In this document: piece after piece, positions 48,175-56,875 of the stretch
How the letters are laid out: each line of letters begins with the position of its first letter
How positions within the stretch are numbered: the first letter of the stretch is position 1
From: Nocardioides daejeonensis
Lineage (GTDB): Bacteria; Actinomycetota; Actinomycetes; Propionibacteriales; Nocardioidaceae
Assembly: GCF_003194585.1 (NCBI RefSeq)
Contig: NZ_QHKZ01000005.1
Span: 1-64,000, forward strand
DNA length: 64,000 nucleotides
Direction: 5' to 3'
Notes under the pieces: generated by a model
What the model saw: only the letters and a program-made list of their open reading frames with translations
Database searches by the model: none
What the model was told of the DNA's origin: nothing
Position numbers and translations under genes: made by a program

Positions 48175-48960
48175 CTAGGGTGCGGCGCCAGCCGTCTTGG
48201 CGGTTGACTTCTTCGTGGCCGTCTTCTTGGCCGGTGTGACCTGGCCCTTGAGCCCGACCCGAACACCGCTGCCGGAGCCGGTGGTGACCAAGTAGGGCTG
48301 CGCCTGGACCAGGGTGATCAGCTTCGGTGCGCCGTACAGCCGTGGGTCGAAGGAGGAGTCAGCCGAGCGAAGATACTTGCCGACAGCAGCGAGGTGCGAC
48401 CAGCCGTCGTCGTCGGAGGTCGCGTTGACCGCCCGGCTGAGCAGGCTGTGCAGGCTGGGCAGGGGCGCGCTCGCCTCGTCGCGCTCAGGCCGCGGCTCCT
48501 CCTGGGTCGGTACGTCGCGCTGCAACACCTCCAGATAGATGAAGGTGTCGCATGCGGCGACCAGCGACTGCGGTGTCTTCCGCAAACCCAGGCCGTAGAC
48601 GGTCTTCCCGGACTCGCGCAGCCGGGTGGCCAGCCTGGTGAAGTCGCTATCGCTGGACACCAGGGCGAACGCCTCCAGATTGCCGGAGTAGAGCAGGTCC
48701 ATGGCGTCGATGATCAGTGCGGAGTCGGTCGCGTTCTTTCCGGTCGTGTAGGCGAACTGCTGCACCGGGACGATCGCGTGTCGGTTGAGCTCTGCCTTCC
48801 AGCCGCCCAGCTGCGGTGTTGTCCAATCGCCGTAGGCGCGCTTGACGGTTGCGACGCCGTAGGTCGCCATCTCCTCGAGGAGCGCGCTGACGTGTGCTGG
48901 TGAGGTGTTGTCAGCGTCGATGAGGACAGCGAGGCGTGCAGTGCTTGGCGTCGTGGTCAT
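48175..48960 (-). CDS. NYN-domain (LabA/DUF88) protein with C-terminal LOTUS-like domain
   Basis: This 261-residue protein opens with a NYN/PIN-like nuclease fold: LIDADN (14-18) and SDSDF carry the acidic metal ligands, with TDSALIIDAMDLLYSG between. A helical region at about 165-235 resembles a LOTUS/OST-HTH RNA-binding domain (LLSRAVNATSDDDGWSHLAAVGKYLR). The tail is Lys/Ala-rich. NYN proteins are predicted RNases. It follows the MMPL gene but is separated from it by a strong terminator, so it is probably transcribed on its own. Confidence 0.83.
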   Translation of the reverse strand: MTTTPSTARLAVLIDADNTSPAHVSALLEEMATYGVATVKRAYGDWTTPQLGGWKAELNRHAIVPVQQFAYTTGKNATDSALIIDAMDLLYSGNLEAFALVSSDSDFTRLATRLRESGKTVYGLGLRKTPQSLVAACDTFIYLEVLQRDVPTQEEPRPERDEASAPLPSLHSLLSRAVNATSDDDGWSHLAAVGKYLRSADSSFDPRLYGAPKLITLVQAQPYLVTTGSGSGVRVGLKGQVTPAKKTATKKSTAKTAGAAP

Positions 48961-48979
48961 GCCTCATCATGACCGAGCG

Positions 48980-49018
48980 TGGCTCTGCCCCGCACGCGGT
49001 CCGTGCGGGGCAGAGCCA
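48980..49018 (-). terminator. 16-bp stem-loop terminator after the MMPL gene
   Basis: TGGCTCTGCCCCGCAC (48980-48995) pairs perfectly with GTGCGGGGCAGAGCCA (49003-49018) around a seven-base loop. It lies directly after the MMPL stop on the minus strand and before the NYN gene. Confidence 0.85.
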
Positions 49019-49026
49019 GGGGTTCG

Positions 49027-51387
49027 TCAGACGCCAGCCAGCTCGGGCTGGTCGTCGCGGTGCAGCGTCTCCATGTGGGGGCGGTGCAGGTTCTCGCCCT
49101 CGATGTCGACGTTCGGGAGCAGCTTGTCGAGCCACGCCGGCAGCCACCAGGCCTTCTCGCCCAACAGGTACATGAGGGCCGGGATGAGGGTCATCCGCAC
49201 CACGAAGGCATCGAAGACGATCGCCGCAGCGAGGGCGAAGCCCATCATCTTGATGATCGGCTCGTCCTGCAGCATGAAGGCGGCGAAGACGGCGGTCATG
49301 ATGACGGCGGCCGCAGCCACGACGCGGGCGCTGCCCCGGAAGCCGTCGATCACGGCCTCTCGGTAGTTGGCACCGTGCACGTGCGCCTCGCGGATCCGGG
49401 TCACCAGGAAGACCTGGTAGTCCATCGCCAGGCCGAAGACCACACCGATGAGGAAGAGCGGCATGAAGCTGACGATCGGCTGGCCGTCGAAGAGGCCGAA
49501 CGCCTCCTCCTGGAAGATCGCCACCGTCGCGCCGAGGGTCGCCAGCACCGAGAGCAGGAAGCCCACGGTGGCAGTCAGCGGCACCAGCACCGAGCGGAAG
49601 ACGATCATCAGCAAGATGAACGCGAGTCCGATGACGACCGCCAGATAGATCGGCAACGCGTCGGCGAGCCGCTCGGAGACGTCCACGGTGATGGCGGTCA
49701 TGCCGGTGATGCCGGTGTCGGTTCCGGTCGCCTTCTCGATGTCGGACTGGCCGGCACGCAGGTCGGCGAGCAGGTTCTCGGTGGCCGTCGCGTTGGGCGA
49801 GGAGGAAGGCACGATGACGATCTGCGCACCGCTCTGGTCGTCGTTGACCGCGCCGATGCTCACCATGTCGATGCCGTCGTGGTCCTTCACCCAGTCGACG
49901 ATGTCGCCGTACGCCGCCATCCGGTCACCCTCGGGCAGCTGGCTGCCGTCGGCCACCAGGGCCAGTGGGCCTTCGCGCCCTTCGCTGAACTCGGCGGCCA
50001 GCAGGTCCGACGCCTTGCGCTGCGTGGTGTCCGGGGACGAGGTCGCGTCGCTCGGGAAAGCGAGATGCATGTTCTTCATCGGGATCGCCAGCGCGCCGAG
50101 GACGACCACCACCAACAGCACCACTGCGGTCGGCTTCTTGCCGACGAGGCGCGCCCAGCGCACACCGTTGTTGAGGATCTTGCCGCCCTCGTCGCGAGTC
50201 GGGTTGTACTTGCGCACCCGGCCGCCGAACGACTTGCTCTTCAGCATGCCGAGTACGGCGGGCAGCAGCGTCAGCGCGACCATCACGGCCAAGAAGACGG
50301 TGCCGGCTGCCGCCAGGCCCATCGAGGTGAGGAACGGGATCTGGACCACGGCGAGCGCCGACAGGGCGATCAGCACGGTCAGGCCGGCGAAGACCACGGC
50401 AGAGCCTGCGGTGCCGACCGCGACTCCGACTGCCTCGGAGCGGTCGTCCGTGTGCTCGAGCTCGTTGCGGTAGCGCGCCAGGATGAAGAGGGCGTAGTCG
50501 ATGCCCACGGCAAGGCCGAGCATGGTCGCCAGCATCGGGGTCGAGGTGCCGATGTCGGTGAAGGCGGTCATCGCCTCGATGCCGATCATGCCGAGGCCCA
50601 CGCCGATGACGGCTGTGATGATGGGCAGGCCGGCGGCGACCAGGGAGCCGAAGGTGAGTACGAGCACGAGCAGGGCCAGCCCGATGCCGATCAGCTCGGA
50701 GGTGCCGCCCGGTGCCTCCATCGAGCTCATGCCCGAACCGTTCGCCTCCACGGTGAGCCCGGCGTCGCGGGCCTTCTCCATGGCGTCCTTGACCGCGTCC
50801 TGGCTGGCAGGCTTGACGTCCATGACGGTGTCGACGTCGTAGCTGAACGTGATGACGCCGGTCCGGCCGTCCTCGGTCAGCGAGAGCAGCGGCTTCATGT
50901 CACGCAGCTCGCTGATGACCTCGGCCTTGGCCTCGTCAGGGGTCTTCCCCTCTTCCACCTTGGCCTCGATCATCGCGGTGACCTGCTGCTCGCCCGCGGT
51001 GACCGGGTTGGCGGGCACTGGAGCGGGCGCACCGCTCTCCAGGGTGTCGCCGTCGGCGTACATCTGCGGCCCGTCCTTGAGGTCCGCGACGAGGTCGTCG
51101 ACCGCCGCCATGTACTCGGGCTCGGCGAGGGTGTGGCCCTTCGGTGCCTGGACGACCATGTTGACGCTGGCCTCGTCGAAGGCGCTGCCGGAGCCGGGGA
51201 AGAGCTCGGACTGCAGGTCGGCGGCCTTCTCCGAGGGGATGCCGGGGATCGACATCGCGTCGGACTTCGGCTGGTGGATCGCGGTGGCCAGGCCGGCGAG
51301 GCCGACGATCACGACCAGCCAGCCGGCGAGGAACAGCGGCCAGCGCCGGTAGGCGGTCTTGCCGAGTCGGTAGAGCAGAGTTGCCAT
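49027..51387 (-). CDS. MMPL/RND-family transporter
   Basis: This 786-residue membrane exporter consists of two repeated halves, each with one helix, a large outside loop and five or six more helices. Family features are SVGLxxG-like helix runs, MLATMLGLAVGIDYALFILARYRNEL and the matching FLIGVVFGLAMDYQVFLVTRIREAH, whose aspartate-tyrosine pairs carry proton flow. MMPL proteins export lipids or drugs. The gene lies 39 bases after a TetR regulator in the same direction, so the regulator probably controls export of its own ligand. Confidence 0.94.
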   Translation of the reverse strand: MATLLYRLGKTAYRRWPLFLAGWLVVIVGLAGLATAIHQPKSDAMSIPGIPSEKAADLQSELFPGSGSAFDEASVNMVVQAPKGHTLAEPEYMAAVDDLVADLKDGPQMYADGDTLESGAPAPVPANPVTAGEQQVTAMIEAKVEEGKTPDEAKAEVISELRDMKPLLSLTEDGRTGVITFSYDVDTVMDVKPASQDAVKDAMEKARDAGLTVEANGSGMSSMEAPGGTSELIGIGLALLVLVLTFGSLVAAGLPIITAVIGVGLGMIGIEAMTAFTDIGTSTPMLATMLGLAVGIDYALFILARYRNELEHTDDRSEAVGVAVGTAGSAVVFAGLTVLIALSALAVVQIPFLTSMGLAAAGTVFLAVMVALTLLPAVLGMLKSKSFGGRVRKYNPTRDEGGKILNNGVRWARLVGKKPTAVVLLVVVVLGALAIPMKNMHLAFPSDATSSPDTTQRKASDLLAAEFSEGREGPLALVADGSQLPEGDRMAAYGDIVDWVKDHDGIDMVSIGAVNDDQSGAQIVIVPSSSPNATATENLLADLRAGQSDIEKATGTDTGITGMTAITVDVSERLADALPIYLAVVIGLAFILLMIVFRSVLVPLTATVGFLLSVLATLGATVAIFQEEAFGLFDGQPIVSFMPLFLIGVVFGLAMDYQVFLVTRIREAHVHGANYREAVIDGFRGSARVVAAAAVIMTAVFAAFMLQDEPIIKMMGFALAAAIVFDAFVVRMTLIPALMYLLGEKAWWLPAWLDKLLPNVDIEGENLHRPHMETLHRDDQPELAGV

Positions 51388-51426
51388 GGTGGTGGCTTCC
51401 TGTGTGTGGGGGTGTGGGGAAGGGGA

Positions 51427-52014
51427 TCAGCGGAACAGGCTGCGAGCGGCCTGCTGGGCTTCGTCGTAGTGTTCGATGAAGGAGCGGTCGTCGGTGCCGG
51501 CGATGAAGCGGTCCAGCGCGACGTCGCAGAGCATCACCAAGACGCCGAGCGCGACCTTGGCGCGAACCTCGTCGTACCGGTCGGCCTCGCGTTCTCGGAT
51601 GATTGCCAGGGCGCGCGCTGCCAGTGCTTCGAAACGGTCGTGACAGGCGGCGAAGATCCGAGGGTTGCGGATGACCTGGCGCATGGTCGCCAGCTGCTGG
51701 CGCTCCTGCGGCATCTGCGCGAAGTGGTCGTGAGCGACGTAGCCGAGGTCTTCGAAGAGCGAGCCGGTCGGCCCGCCCGCCCGGAACTCGGCGGTCTGCT
51801 CCTCGCCCAGCTCCGGCTCCGGTCCGAGGACGGCGTCGAGCTTGGAGTCGAAGTAGTTGAACAGCGTGCGCCGGGAGACACCGGCTGCCTCCGCAAGCTC
51901 TTCCATCGTGAACCCGTCGAAGCCATGCTCGGCAGTCAGGGCCTGGGCACACATCGAGATGCGGCGGGCGGCCTGCTCGCGCCGGCTGGCGCCGGAAGTT
52001 GCACTTTGGGTCAC
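51427..52014 (-). CDS. TetR-family repressor of the MMPL exporter
   Basis: This regulator of about 195 residues has a TetR helix-turn-helix (GFDGFTMEELAEAAGVSRRTLFNYFDSK) and a helical ligand domain. The start is placed at GTG 52014, because AATACT on the minus strand lies seven bases upstream with a TTGCAC -35 at 18-base spacing, implying a leaderless message. An in-frame TTG at 52041 would add nine residues. The -10 is covered by an inverted repeat, so autorepression is likely. The operon continues to the MMPL gene. Confidence 0.9.
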   Translation of the reverse strand: MTQSATSGASRREQAARRISMCAQALTAEHGFDGFTMEELAEAAGVSRRTLFNYFDSKLDAVLGPEPELGEEQTAEFRAGGPTGSLFEDLGYVAHDHFAQMPQERQQLATMRQVIRNPRIFAACHDRFEALAARALAIIREREADRYDEVRAKVALGVLVMLCDVALDRFIAGTDDRSFIEHYDEAQQAARSLFR

Positions 52015-52016
52015 GG

Positions 52017-52032
52017 AGTGCAGTATTGCACT
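52017..52032. promoter_or_regulatory. TetR operator candidate
   Basis: AGTGCAGTATTGCACT is an inverted repeat with 6-base arms and a 4-base centre. Extra half-sites TTGCACTT (52000-52007) and CAGTGCAAA (52044-52052) flank it. It overlaps the predicted -10 of the TetR gene. Confidence 0.7.
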
Positions 52033-52121
52033 TCGATCCAAAGCAGTGCAAAAGATCTGGGCGTGACCTTCGCCGCACTTCCTACTTTGTGGTAGCCCCG
52101 AGGTGGGGCGAGCATGGGGTC

Positions 52122-53513
52122 ATGTCCGCCACCGCGTCGTCGTACTCGATCACCATGCGCCTGCACACCAGCCCCGACCACGGGGTGGTCGGAGAGGTCG
52201 CCACCACGCTGGCCAAGGCGGGCGGGGTGGTCACGGCGATCGATGTCGCGGAGTCGAGCCACGACCGGCTGGTCGTCGACGTCACCTGCTCTGCGGTGGA
52301 CGAGACGCACTCCAAAGCGTTGGTGCAGGTGGTCGACGGGCTCGCGGGCGTCGAGGTGCACAAGGTCTCCGACCGTACCTTCCTGATCCACCTGGGCGGC
52401 AAGATCGAGGTCACCTCGAAGGTGCCGCTCAAGACTCGCGACGACCTCTCCCTCGCCTACACGCCCGGTGTCGGCCGAGTCTCGTCGGCGATCGCCGCCC
52501 ATCCCGAGGACGCGCGGCGGTTGACGGTGAAGGGGAACAGCGTCGCGGTGGTCACCGACGGCTCGGCGGTGCTCGGACTCGGCAACCTCGGGCCGGAAGC
52601 GGCGCTCCCGGTCATGGAGGGCAAGGCGGCCCTGTTCAAGAGGTTCGCCAACATCGACGCCTGGCCGATCTGCCTCGCCAGCCAGGACGTGGATGAGATC
52701 GTGCGCGCGGTCGAGATGATCGCGCCCGGCTTCGGGGGCATCAACCTCGAGGACATCGCCGCCCCCCGGTGCTTCGAGATCGAGGCGCGGCTGCGTGAGA
52801 GCCTCGACATCCCGGTCTTCCACGACGACCAGCACGGTACGGCGATCGTCGTCTTCGCGGCCCTGACCAACGCCCTGCGCGTGGTCGGCAAGTCGCTTCC
52901 GGAGTGCCGCATCGTGGTGGCCGGTGCTGGGGCTGCCGGGTCCGCGATCACCTCCCTGCTGATGGCGGGCGGCGCGGTCGATGTGACGGTCTGGGACCGT
53001 GAGGGCCTGTTGAGTCGCGACATGACGGGCCTGTCGCGCGCCAAGACGGAACTCGCGGCGCGGACCAACCCGAACCTGCGCACGGGCAGCCTGACCGACG
53101 GCTTGACCGGTGCCGATGTGTTCATCGGCGTATCAGGCCCCGGGGTGCTCAAGGTTGAGATGATCGATCAGATGGCGGAGGGGGCGATCGTGTTCGCGCT
53201 GGCCAACCCCGACCCGGAGATCGACCCAGCCGCGGCCGCCAAGCACGCGACCGTGGTCGCCTCGGGGCGTTCGGACTACCCGAACCAGATCAACAACGTG
53301 CTGGCCTTCCCCGGGGTGTTCCGCGGGCTGCTCGACGCGCGCGCCTCCCATGTCACCGATGAGATGCTCCTGAGCGCGGCCCGCGCGATCGCGCATGTCG
53401 TGACCGACGATGAGCTGCATCCGGCCTTCATCATCCCCAGCGTCTTCCACCCCGATGTGGCCAAGCGGGTAGCAGCCGCGATCCGGGAGAGTGCGCAGGC
53501 GGGCCTCGAGTAG
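52122..53513 (+). CDS. NAD(P)-dependent malic enzyme with N-terminal ACT domain
   Basis: This 463-residue protein has an ACT ligand-binding domain at about 8-80, followed by a malic enzyme: TPGVGRVSSAIAAHP, TDGSAVLGLGNLGPEAALPVMEGKA, the metal-site HDDQHGTAIVV, and the nucleotide motif VAGAGAAGSAI. It converts malate to pyruvate, CO2 and NAD(P)H. The ACT domain suggests control by a small molecule such as an amino acid. The ATG at 52122 is the first that gives a complete ACT domain. It is divergent from the TetR gene. Confidence 0.93.
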   Translation: MSATASSYSITMRLHTSPDHGVVGEVATTLAKAGGVVTAIDVAESSHDRLVVDVTCSAVDETHSKALVQVVDGLAGVEVHKVSDRTFLIHLGGKIEVTSKVPLKTRDDLSLAYTPGVGRVSSAIAAHPEDARRLTVKGNSVAVVTDGSAVLGLGNLGPEAALPVMEGKAALFKRFANIDAWPICLASQDVDEIVRAVEMIAPGFGGINLEDIAAPRCFEIEARLRESLDIPVFHDDQHGTAIVVFAALTNALRVVGKSLPECRIVVAGAGAAGSAITSLLMAGGAVDVTVWDREGLLSRDMTGLSRAKTELAARTNPNLRTGSLTDGLTGADVFIGVSGPGVLKVEMIDQMAEGAIVFALANPDPEIDPAAAAKHATVVASGRSDYPNQINNVLAFPGVFRGLLDARASHVTDEMLLSAARAIAHVVTDDELHPAFIIPSVFHPDVAKRVAAAIRESAQAGLE

Positions 53514-53525
53514 CCGAACGCGTCA

Positions 53526-53547
53526 GCGGGCCCGCGGCCGAGCCCGC
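53526..53547. terminator. GC-rich stem-loop after malic enzyme
   Basis: GCGGGC (53526-53531) pairs with GCCCGC (53542-53547) across a ten-base loop. It lies between the convergent malic enzyme and beta-propeller genes. A moderate candidate. Confidence 0.45.
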
Positions 53548-53589
53548 CGACGCCCGGGAGCGGTCAGCAGCGGTATCTGACAGGAGCAG

Positions 53590-55212
53590 TTACCTGGTGC
53601 GCACCACCTGCTTGCGCAGGACCAGGCCGGCGTAGCGGACGGTGACGGCGTACTTGCCGGCCTTGGGGCCGGTCTTCAGGGTGATCCTGTCGCCCTTCGT
53701 TGCGACGGCCGTGGTGATCTTCTTCTTGCCGGGGGTCTTGCCCTTGGCCTTCCACACCACGGTGAGCTTCTCGCCAGCGCCGATCCCCGACGTCTTGACC
53801 TTGATCTTCTTGGCCTTCTTCACCTGCTTGGGGAGCTTGCCGACCTTCGCGACCATGGCCGGCCAGGAGCCGCTCAGATCACGGACGAAGACCTGGCGCC
53901 AGGTGCCTGTCGGGTGCGGGGTGAGATCGCGGGCGTACGACTCGAAGACGACGTGGTGGCCGTCGCCGCTGATGGAGGGGAAGATGCCGCCGAGAGGTTC
54001 CTGGGCGCCGTTGCCGCGCACACTGACGCGGACGGTCTGGCCGGTGACCAGGTCGTGGCGGAAGACGTCGGCCTGGCCGTTGGTGTCGCCGGGGACGAGG
54101 TTGGTGGACTTGGACTCGAAGACCACGTAGCGACCGTCGCGACTGATGCCGCCGTACTTGCTCTCCACGTCACCGACGACTCCGGCCGACGACTTGCTGA
54201 CCAGGGTGTGCTGGTCGGTAGCGAGGTCGACGACGAAGACGTCCGCGCGAGTGTTGGTGTCGGCAGGATCGATGTCCGGGTCCTTGGACTGGTAGACCAC
54301 GTAGCGGCCGTCAGCGCTCATCGAGGCTCTGTCGGCGCCGGCCTGGTTGCCGGCAACCATCCGGGTGGTGTCGGTAGCGCGGTCGCGTAGGAACACGTCG
54401 ACAGCCAGGTTGTGGGCGCCAGGGGCCACGTCAGCGTCGAGGGACTCGAACAGCACGCGCTGTCCGTCGTTGCTGACCGAGGTGCTCGTCAGGGCGGAAC
54501 TGCCGATGCCGGAGGCCTTGACGCTGATCAACTCGGTGATGCCTGTGGTCGTGTCATGCAGATACGCCTGACTGACGTCGTCCGTGTCTCCGGGCGCCAG
54601 CCCGCCCGCATAGCTGATGAACGAGACGTAGCGGCCGTTGGCGCTCAGGGAAGCGGGGCCGGAGCTGCGGGTGGCGAGCCCGCCGTCGGCGCGGCGGCTG
54701 ATGAGTGTCGTCGTGCCGGTCAGGGTGTCATGGCGGAAGACGTCGGTCTGCCCGTTCGTGTCGCCGGCGACGAGGTTGGTCGCCGCGGACTCGAAGACGA
54801 TCCAGCGCCCGTTGGCGCTGATCGCCGGGTCGGTGCTCCTGCCGTTGGCCAACGCGCCGCTCTTGTTGCGCGAGACGGCCACCGTGGTGCCCAGCTTGCG
54901 ATCCCGCACCATGATCTGCCAGTTCAACGGCACCTGGCCGCGCACGAACGGAGCGGACCCTTCGAACACCACGAAGCGGCCGTTGTCGCTGAGCAGTCGC
55001 CTCTCGGTTCCGCGGCCACCGCCGTTGTTTCCGCTTCCGGGGTGCTGCCCGCCGGTGGCCACACTGATCCGGTCGGTGAGCGGCGCCCTGCTTGCCGCTT
55101 GCGTGCTGGTGCTGGGCAGGCTGAGCAGGGCCGCGCCCGTGACGGCCGCCGCGGCGAGGGCGAGCGTGCGGGTGGCCGGCCGTGGGGAACGGGCTGCGAG
55201 AGAAGACTGCAT
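53590..55212 (-). CDS. Secreted TolB/PD40-type beta-propeller protein
   Basis: This 540-residue protein has an N-terminal signal peptide (TRTLALAAAAVTGAALLSLPSTSTQA). It is followed by about seven repeats with the pattern (I/L)S.NGR(Y/W)(V/I)(V/S)FES, spaced some 50 residues apart and alternating with (A/V)PGDTN..(T/A)DVF(R/V)(H/R)D, as in WD40-like PD40/TolB propellers. The C-terminal 90 residues form a lysine-rich immunoglobulin-like domain (KVKTSGIGAGEKLTVVWKAKGKT). It is probably extracellular and binds protein or carbohydrate; the role is unknown. CAGGAG precedes the ATG at 55212. Confidence 0.87.
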   Translation of the reverse strand: MQSSLAARSPRPATRTLALAAAAVTGAALLSLPSTSTQAASRAPLTDRISVATGGQHPGSGNNGGGRGTERRLLSDNGRFVVFEGSAPFVRGQVPLNWQIMVRDRKLGTTVAVSRNKSGALANGRSTDPAISANGRWIVFESAATNLVAGDTNGQTDVFRHDTLTGTTTLISRRADGGLATRSSGPASLSANGRYVSFISYAGGLAPGDTDDVSQAYLHDTTTGITELISVKASGIGSSALTSTSVSNDGQRVLFESLDADVAPGAHNLAVDVFLRDRATDTTRMVAGNQAGADRASMSADGRYVVYQSKDPDIDPADTNTRADVFVVDLATDQHTLVSKSSAGVVGDVESKYGGISRDGRYVVFESKSTNLVPGDTNGQADVFRHDLVTGQTVRVSVRGNGAQEPLGGIFPSISGDGHHVVFESYARDLTPHPTGTWRQVFVRDLSGSWPAMVAKVGKLPKQVKKAKKIKVKTSGIGAGEKLTVVWKAKGKTPGKKKITTAVATKGDRITLKTGPKAGKYAVTVRYAGLVLRKQVVRTR

Positions 55213-55229
55213 GTGGGCGACTCCTGGGA

Positions 55230-55250
55230 TGCGAGGTGGTGAACCTCGCA
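55230..55250. promoter_or_regulatory. Inverted repeat upstream of the propeller gene
   Basis: TGCGAGGT (55230-55237) and ACCTCGCA (55243-55250) are exact inverted repeats with a five-base centre. They lie just upstream of the ribosome site and downstream of a TAGCGT -10-like element on the minus strand, so they could act as an operator or as a 5' leader hairpin. Confidence 0.45.
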
Positions 55251-55276
55251 CGCTAGGAGCGTGGCTTAAAGGGGGA

Positions 55277-56062
55277 TTAAAGCTGGACCAGGACGGCCAT
55301 CGTCGTGTCGTCGCCGCCGACGGTGGCCGGCTCCTCCATCCAGCCGGGAAGGCGTTCGGCCAGCCAGGCCACGCCGTGCTCCACGCTGCGCTCCGCCAGT
55401 TCCCGGCCGACCTGGCGCCACCAGCCGTCGTGGTCGAGCTGCGGCTTGCCGAATCCGTCGGTGCAGACGTAGCCGACCCGCACCTCGACGGCCGGCAGCA
55501 CGGTGATGCGCAGTGACCCCAGGGGGTCCGGCTGGCACAGCGACGTCGTGCGCACGCCGTCCAGCAGCTCGTCCTCGGGCAGCGGTCGTTGGGACGTGCC
55601 GGCTCGGTCGACCACCACGGCCTCTCCGTCGCCGAGCTGGAGCACGGCGACGACGGTGTCGGTCGCGGCCAGCGCCACCACCGTGCAGCCGTAGCGCAGC
55701 CACGTCTCCTCGGTGCCGACAGGATCCTGCCCCTCCGGCCAGGGCTCAGCCACGGCGTCTGCCTCGACCGCAGCACGCCAAGCGCGCACCAGTTCGGGCC
55801 CGACGCGGTCGCGGAGCAGCTCGGCTGCGGTCGCCGGGTCGGTCAGCTCCGGCAGGGTCTCGGCGAGCAGGCCGAGGAGCACCTGCGTTGCCAGCGTGGC
55901 GCCGGTGCCGCTCCGGGGATGGGCGCGGTGCCCGTGTCCGTCGGCCACGACCGCGACCGCGCCGTACGCGTCGGTGTAGGCCACATGGGCGTCCTGGTTG
56001 GGACGGCCATCGCGCAGATGGGTGGAGCCGAGGTGGGAGGCCGAGAGGGCCGACCAGGTCAT
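55277..56062 (-). CDS. PP2C-type serine/threonine phosphatase (triad member)
   Basis: This 261-residue protein phosphatase has the metal-site motifs NQDAH (about 22-26), ADGHGH, CTDGFGK and GGDDTT. It would remove phosphates placed by the kinase at 56876. The ATG at 56062 lies 16 bases after the stop of the vWA gene, in the same direction. A PP2C, a vWA protein and a zinc-ribbon kinase together match the TerY-P triad, also seen as YegK, YegL and YegI. Confidence 0.9.
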   Translation of the reverse strand: MTWSALSASHLGSTHLRDGRPNQDAHVAYTDAYGAVAVVADGHGHRAHPRSGTGATLATQVLLGLLAETLPELTDPATAAELLRDRVGPELVRAWRAAVEADAVAEPWPEGQDPVGTEETWLRYGCTVVALAATDTVVAVLQLGDGEAVVVDRAGTSQRPLPEDELLDGVRTTSLCQPDPLGSLRITVLPAVEVRVGYVCTDGFGKPQLDHDGWWRQVGRELAERSVEHGVAWLAERLPGWMEEPATVGGDDTTMAVLVQL

Positions 56063-56078
56063 GGGAGCCGGTTCCGGG

Positions 56079-56771
56079 TCATGGCAGTGCGCTCCAGATC
56101 GGATCGCCGGTCGGAGCGGGGGGCGGCGGCGCGGTCGTCCCGAGGGCGGGCATCGATGCGCCACGGCTGGCGACCTTGGATGCCCAGACGATGTAGTCGA
56201 CGAGCTGTTCGGGGCTGTCGGCACGGAGCAGCGGGATCTCCTCGTTGCCGATGAAGCGGCGGAGCGAGGAGAGGTCGGCGTCCCGGCCGACGCCGAGCGC
56301 GAGCCGGATCGCGGCGGCGCCCCAACGCTGCGACAGGAACTCCTGCAGTCCTTCGGCGAAGTCGACGCCGCTGGTGTTGGTCGGCATCCCGTCGGAGACC
56401 AGGATGATCGCTGGCGGGAAACCCCCGCCTGCCTCGTCCAGCCCGGCGACGCCTTCGGCCAGGAGCTTCAAAGCACTGCCGAGCTCGGTGAATCCCTGCG
56501 GCACGGCGTCGAGTCGCTGCCAGTGGAACTGCTCGATCGGCGTTGGCTCGGCGACCACCCAGGTGGCCTCGCTGGCGAAGGCCAGCACCCGCACCATCAG
56601 CTCCGCGTGCGGGTTGTTGCGCGCCTCGTCGCGAAGGTGCGGGATGACCTCGGAGATCGCGTTGTTGAGCGCCTGGATCCGGCCGCCACGCAACATCGAT
56701 CCGGACACGTCGAGTACGAAGATGAAGTGCAGTGGCTTGCGGCCCACGGCGCCGCCCAGTCGATCGTTCAT
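56079..56771 (-). CDS. vWA-domain protein (TerY/YegL-like)
   Basis: This 230-residue protein is almost entirely one von Willebrand A domain: FIFVLDVSGSM (residues about 16-26, MIDAS DxSxS), GFTELGSALKLL (the MIDAS threonine) and ILVSDGMPTN (the aspartate). It is cytoplasmic, with a short Pro-rich tail. TerY-type vWA proteins bring partners together in stress or defence systems. It is coupled to the PP2C gene and divergent from the kinase across about 100 bases with an A/T-rich centre (GCATATATC). Confidence 0.9.
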   Translation of the reverse strand: MNDRLGGAVGRKPLHFIFVLDVSGSMLRGGRIQALNNAISEVIPHLRDEARNNPHAELMVRVLAFASEATWVVAEPTPIEQFHWQRLDAVPQGFTELGSALKLLAEGVAGLDEAGGGFPPAIILVSDGMPTNTSGVDFAEGLQEFLSQRWGAAAIRLALGVGRDADLSSLRRFIGNEEIPLLRADSPEQLVDYIVWASKVASRGASMPALGTTAPPPPAPTGDPIWSALP

Positions 56772-56875
56772 CTCCCACCCCGGTCTTCGTGCGGCTGTGA
56801 CGCCCGCCGAGCATATATCTTGACTGCGGACGCAGGTCCGTTCTGGGGAACAGCGCAGCAAGGGGGTGTCGACGG

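Noticed and set aside
48979-52095. A plus-strand open frame of over 1000 codons across the MMPL and TetR genes
   Set aside because: Antisense shadow: no domains, and it reads through a terminator hairpin and two clear minus-strand genes.
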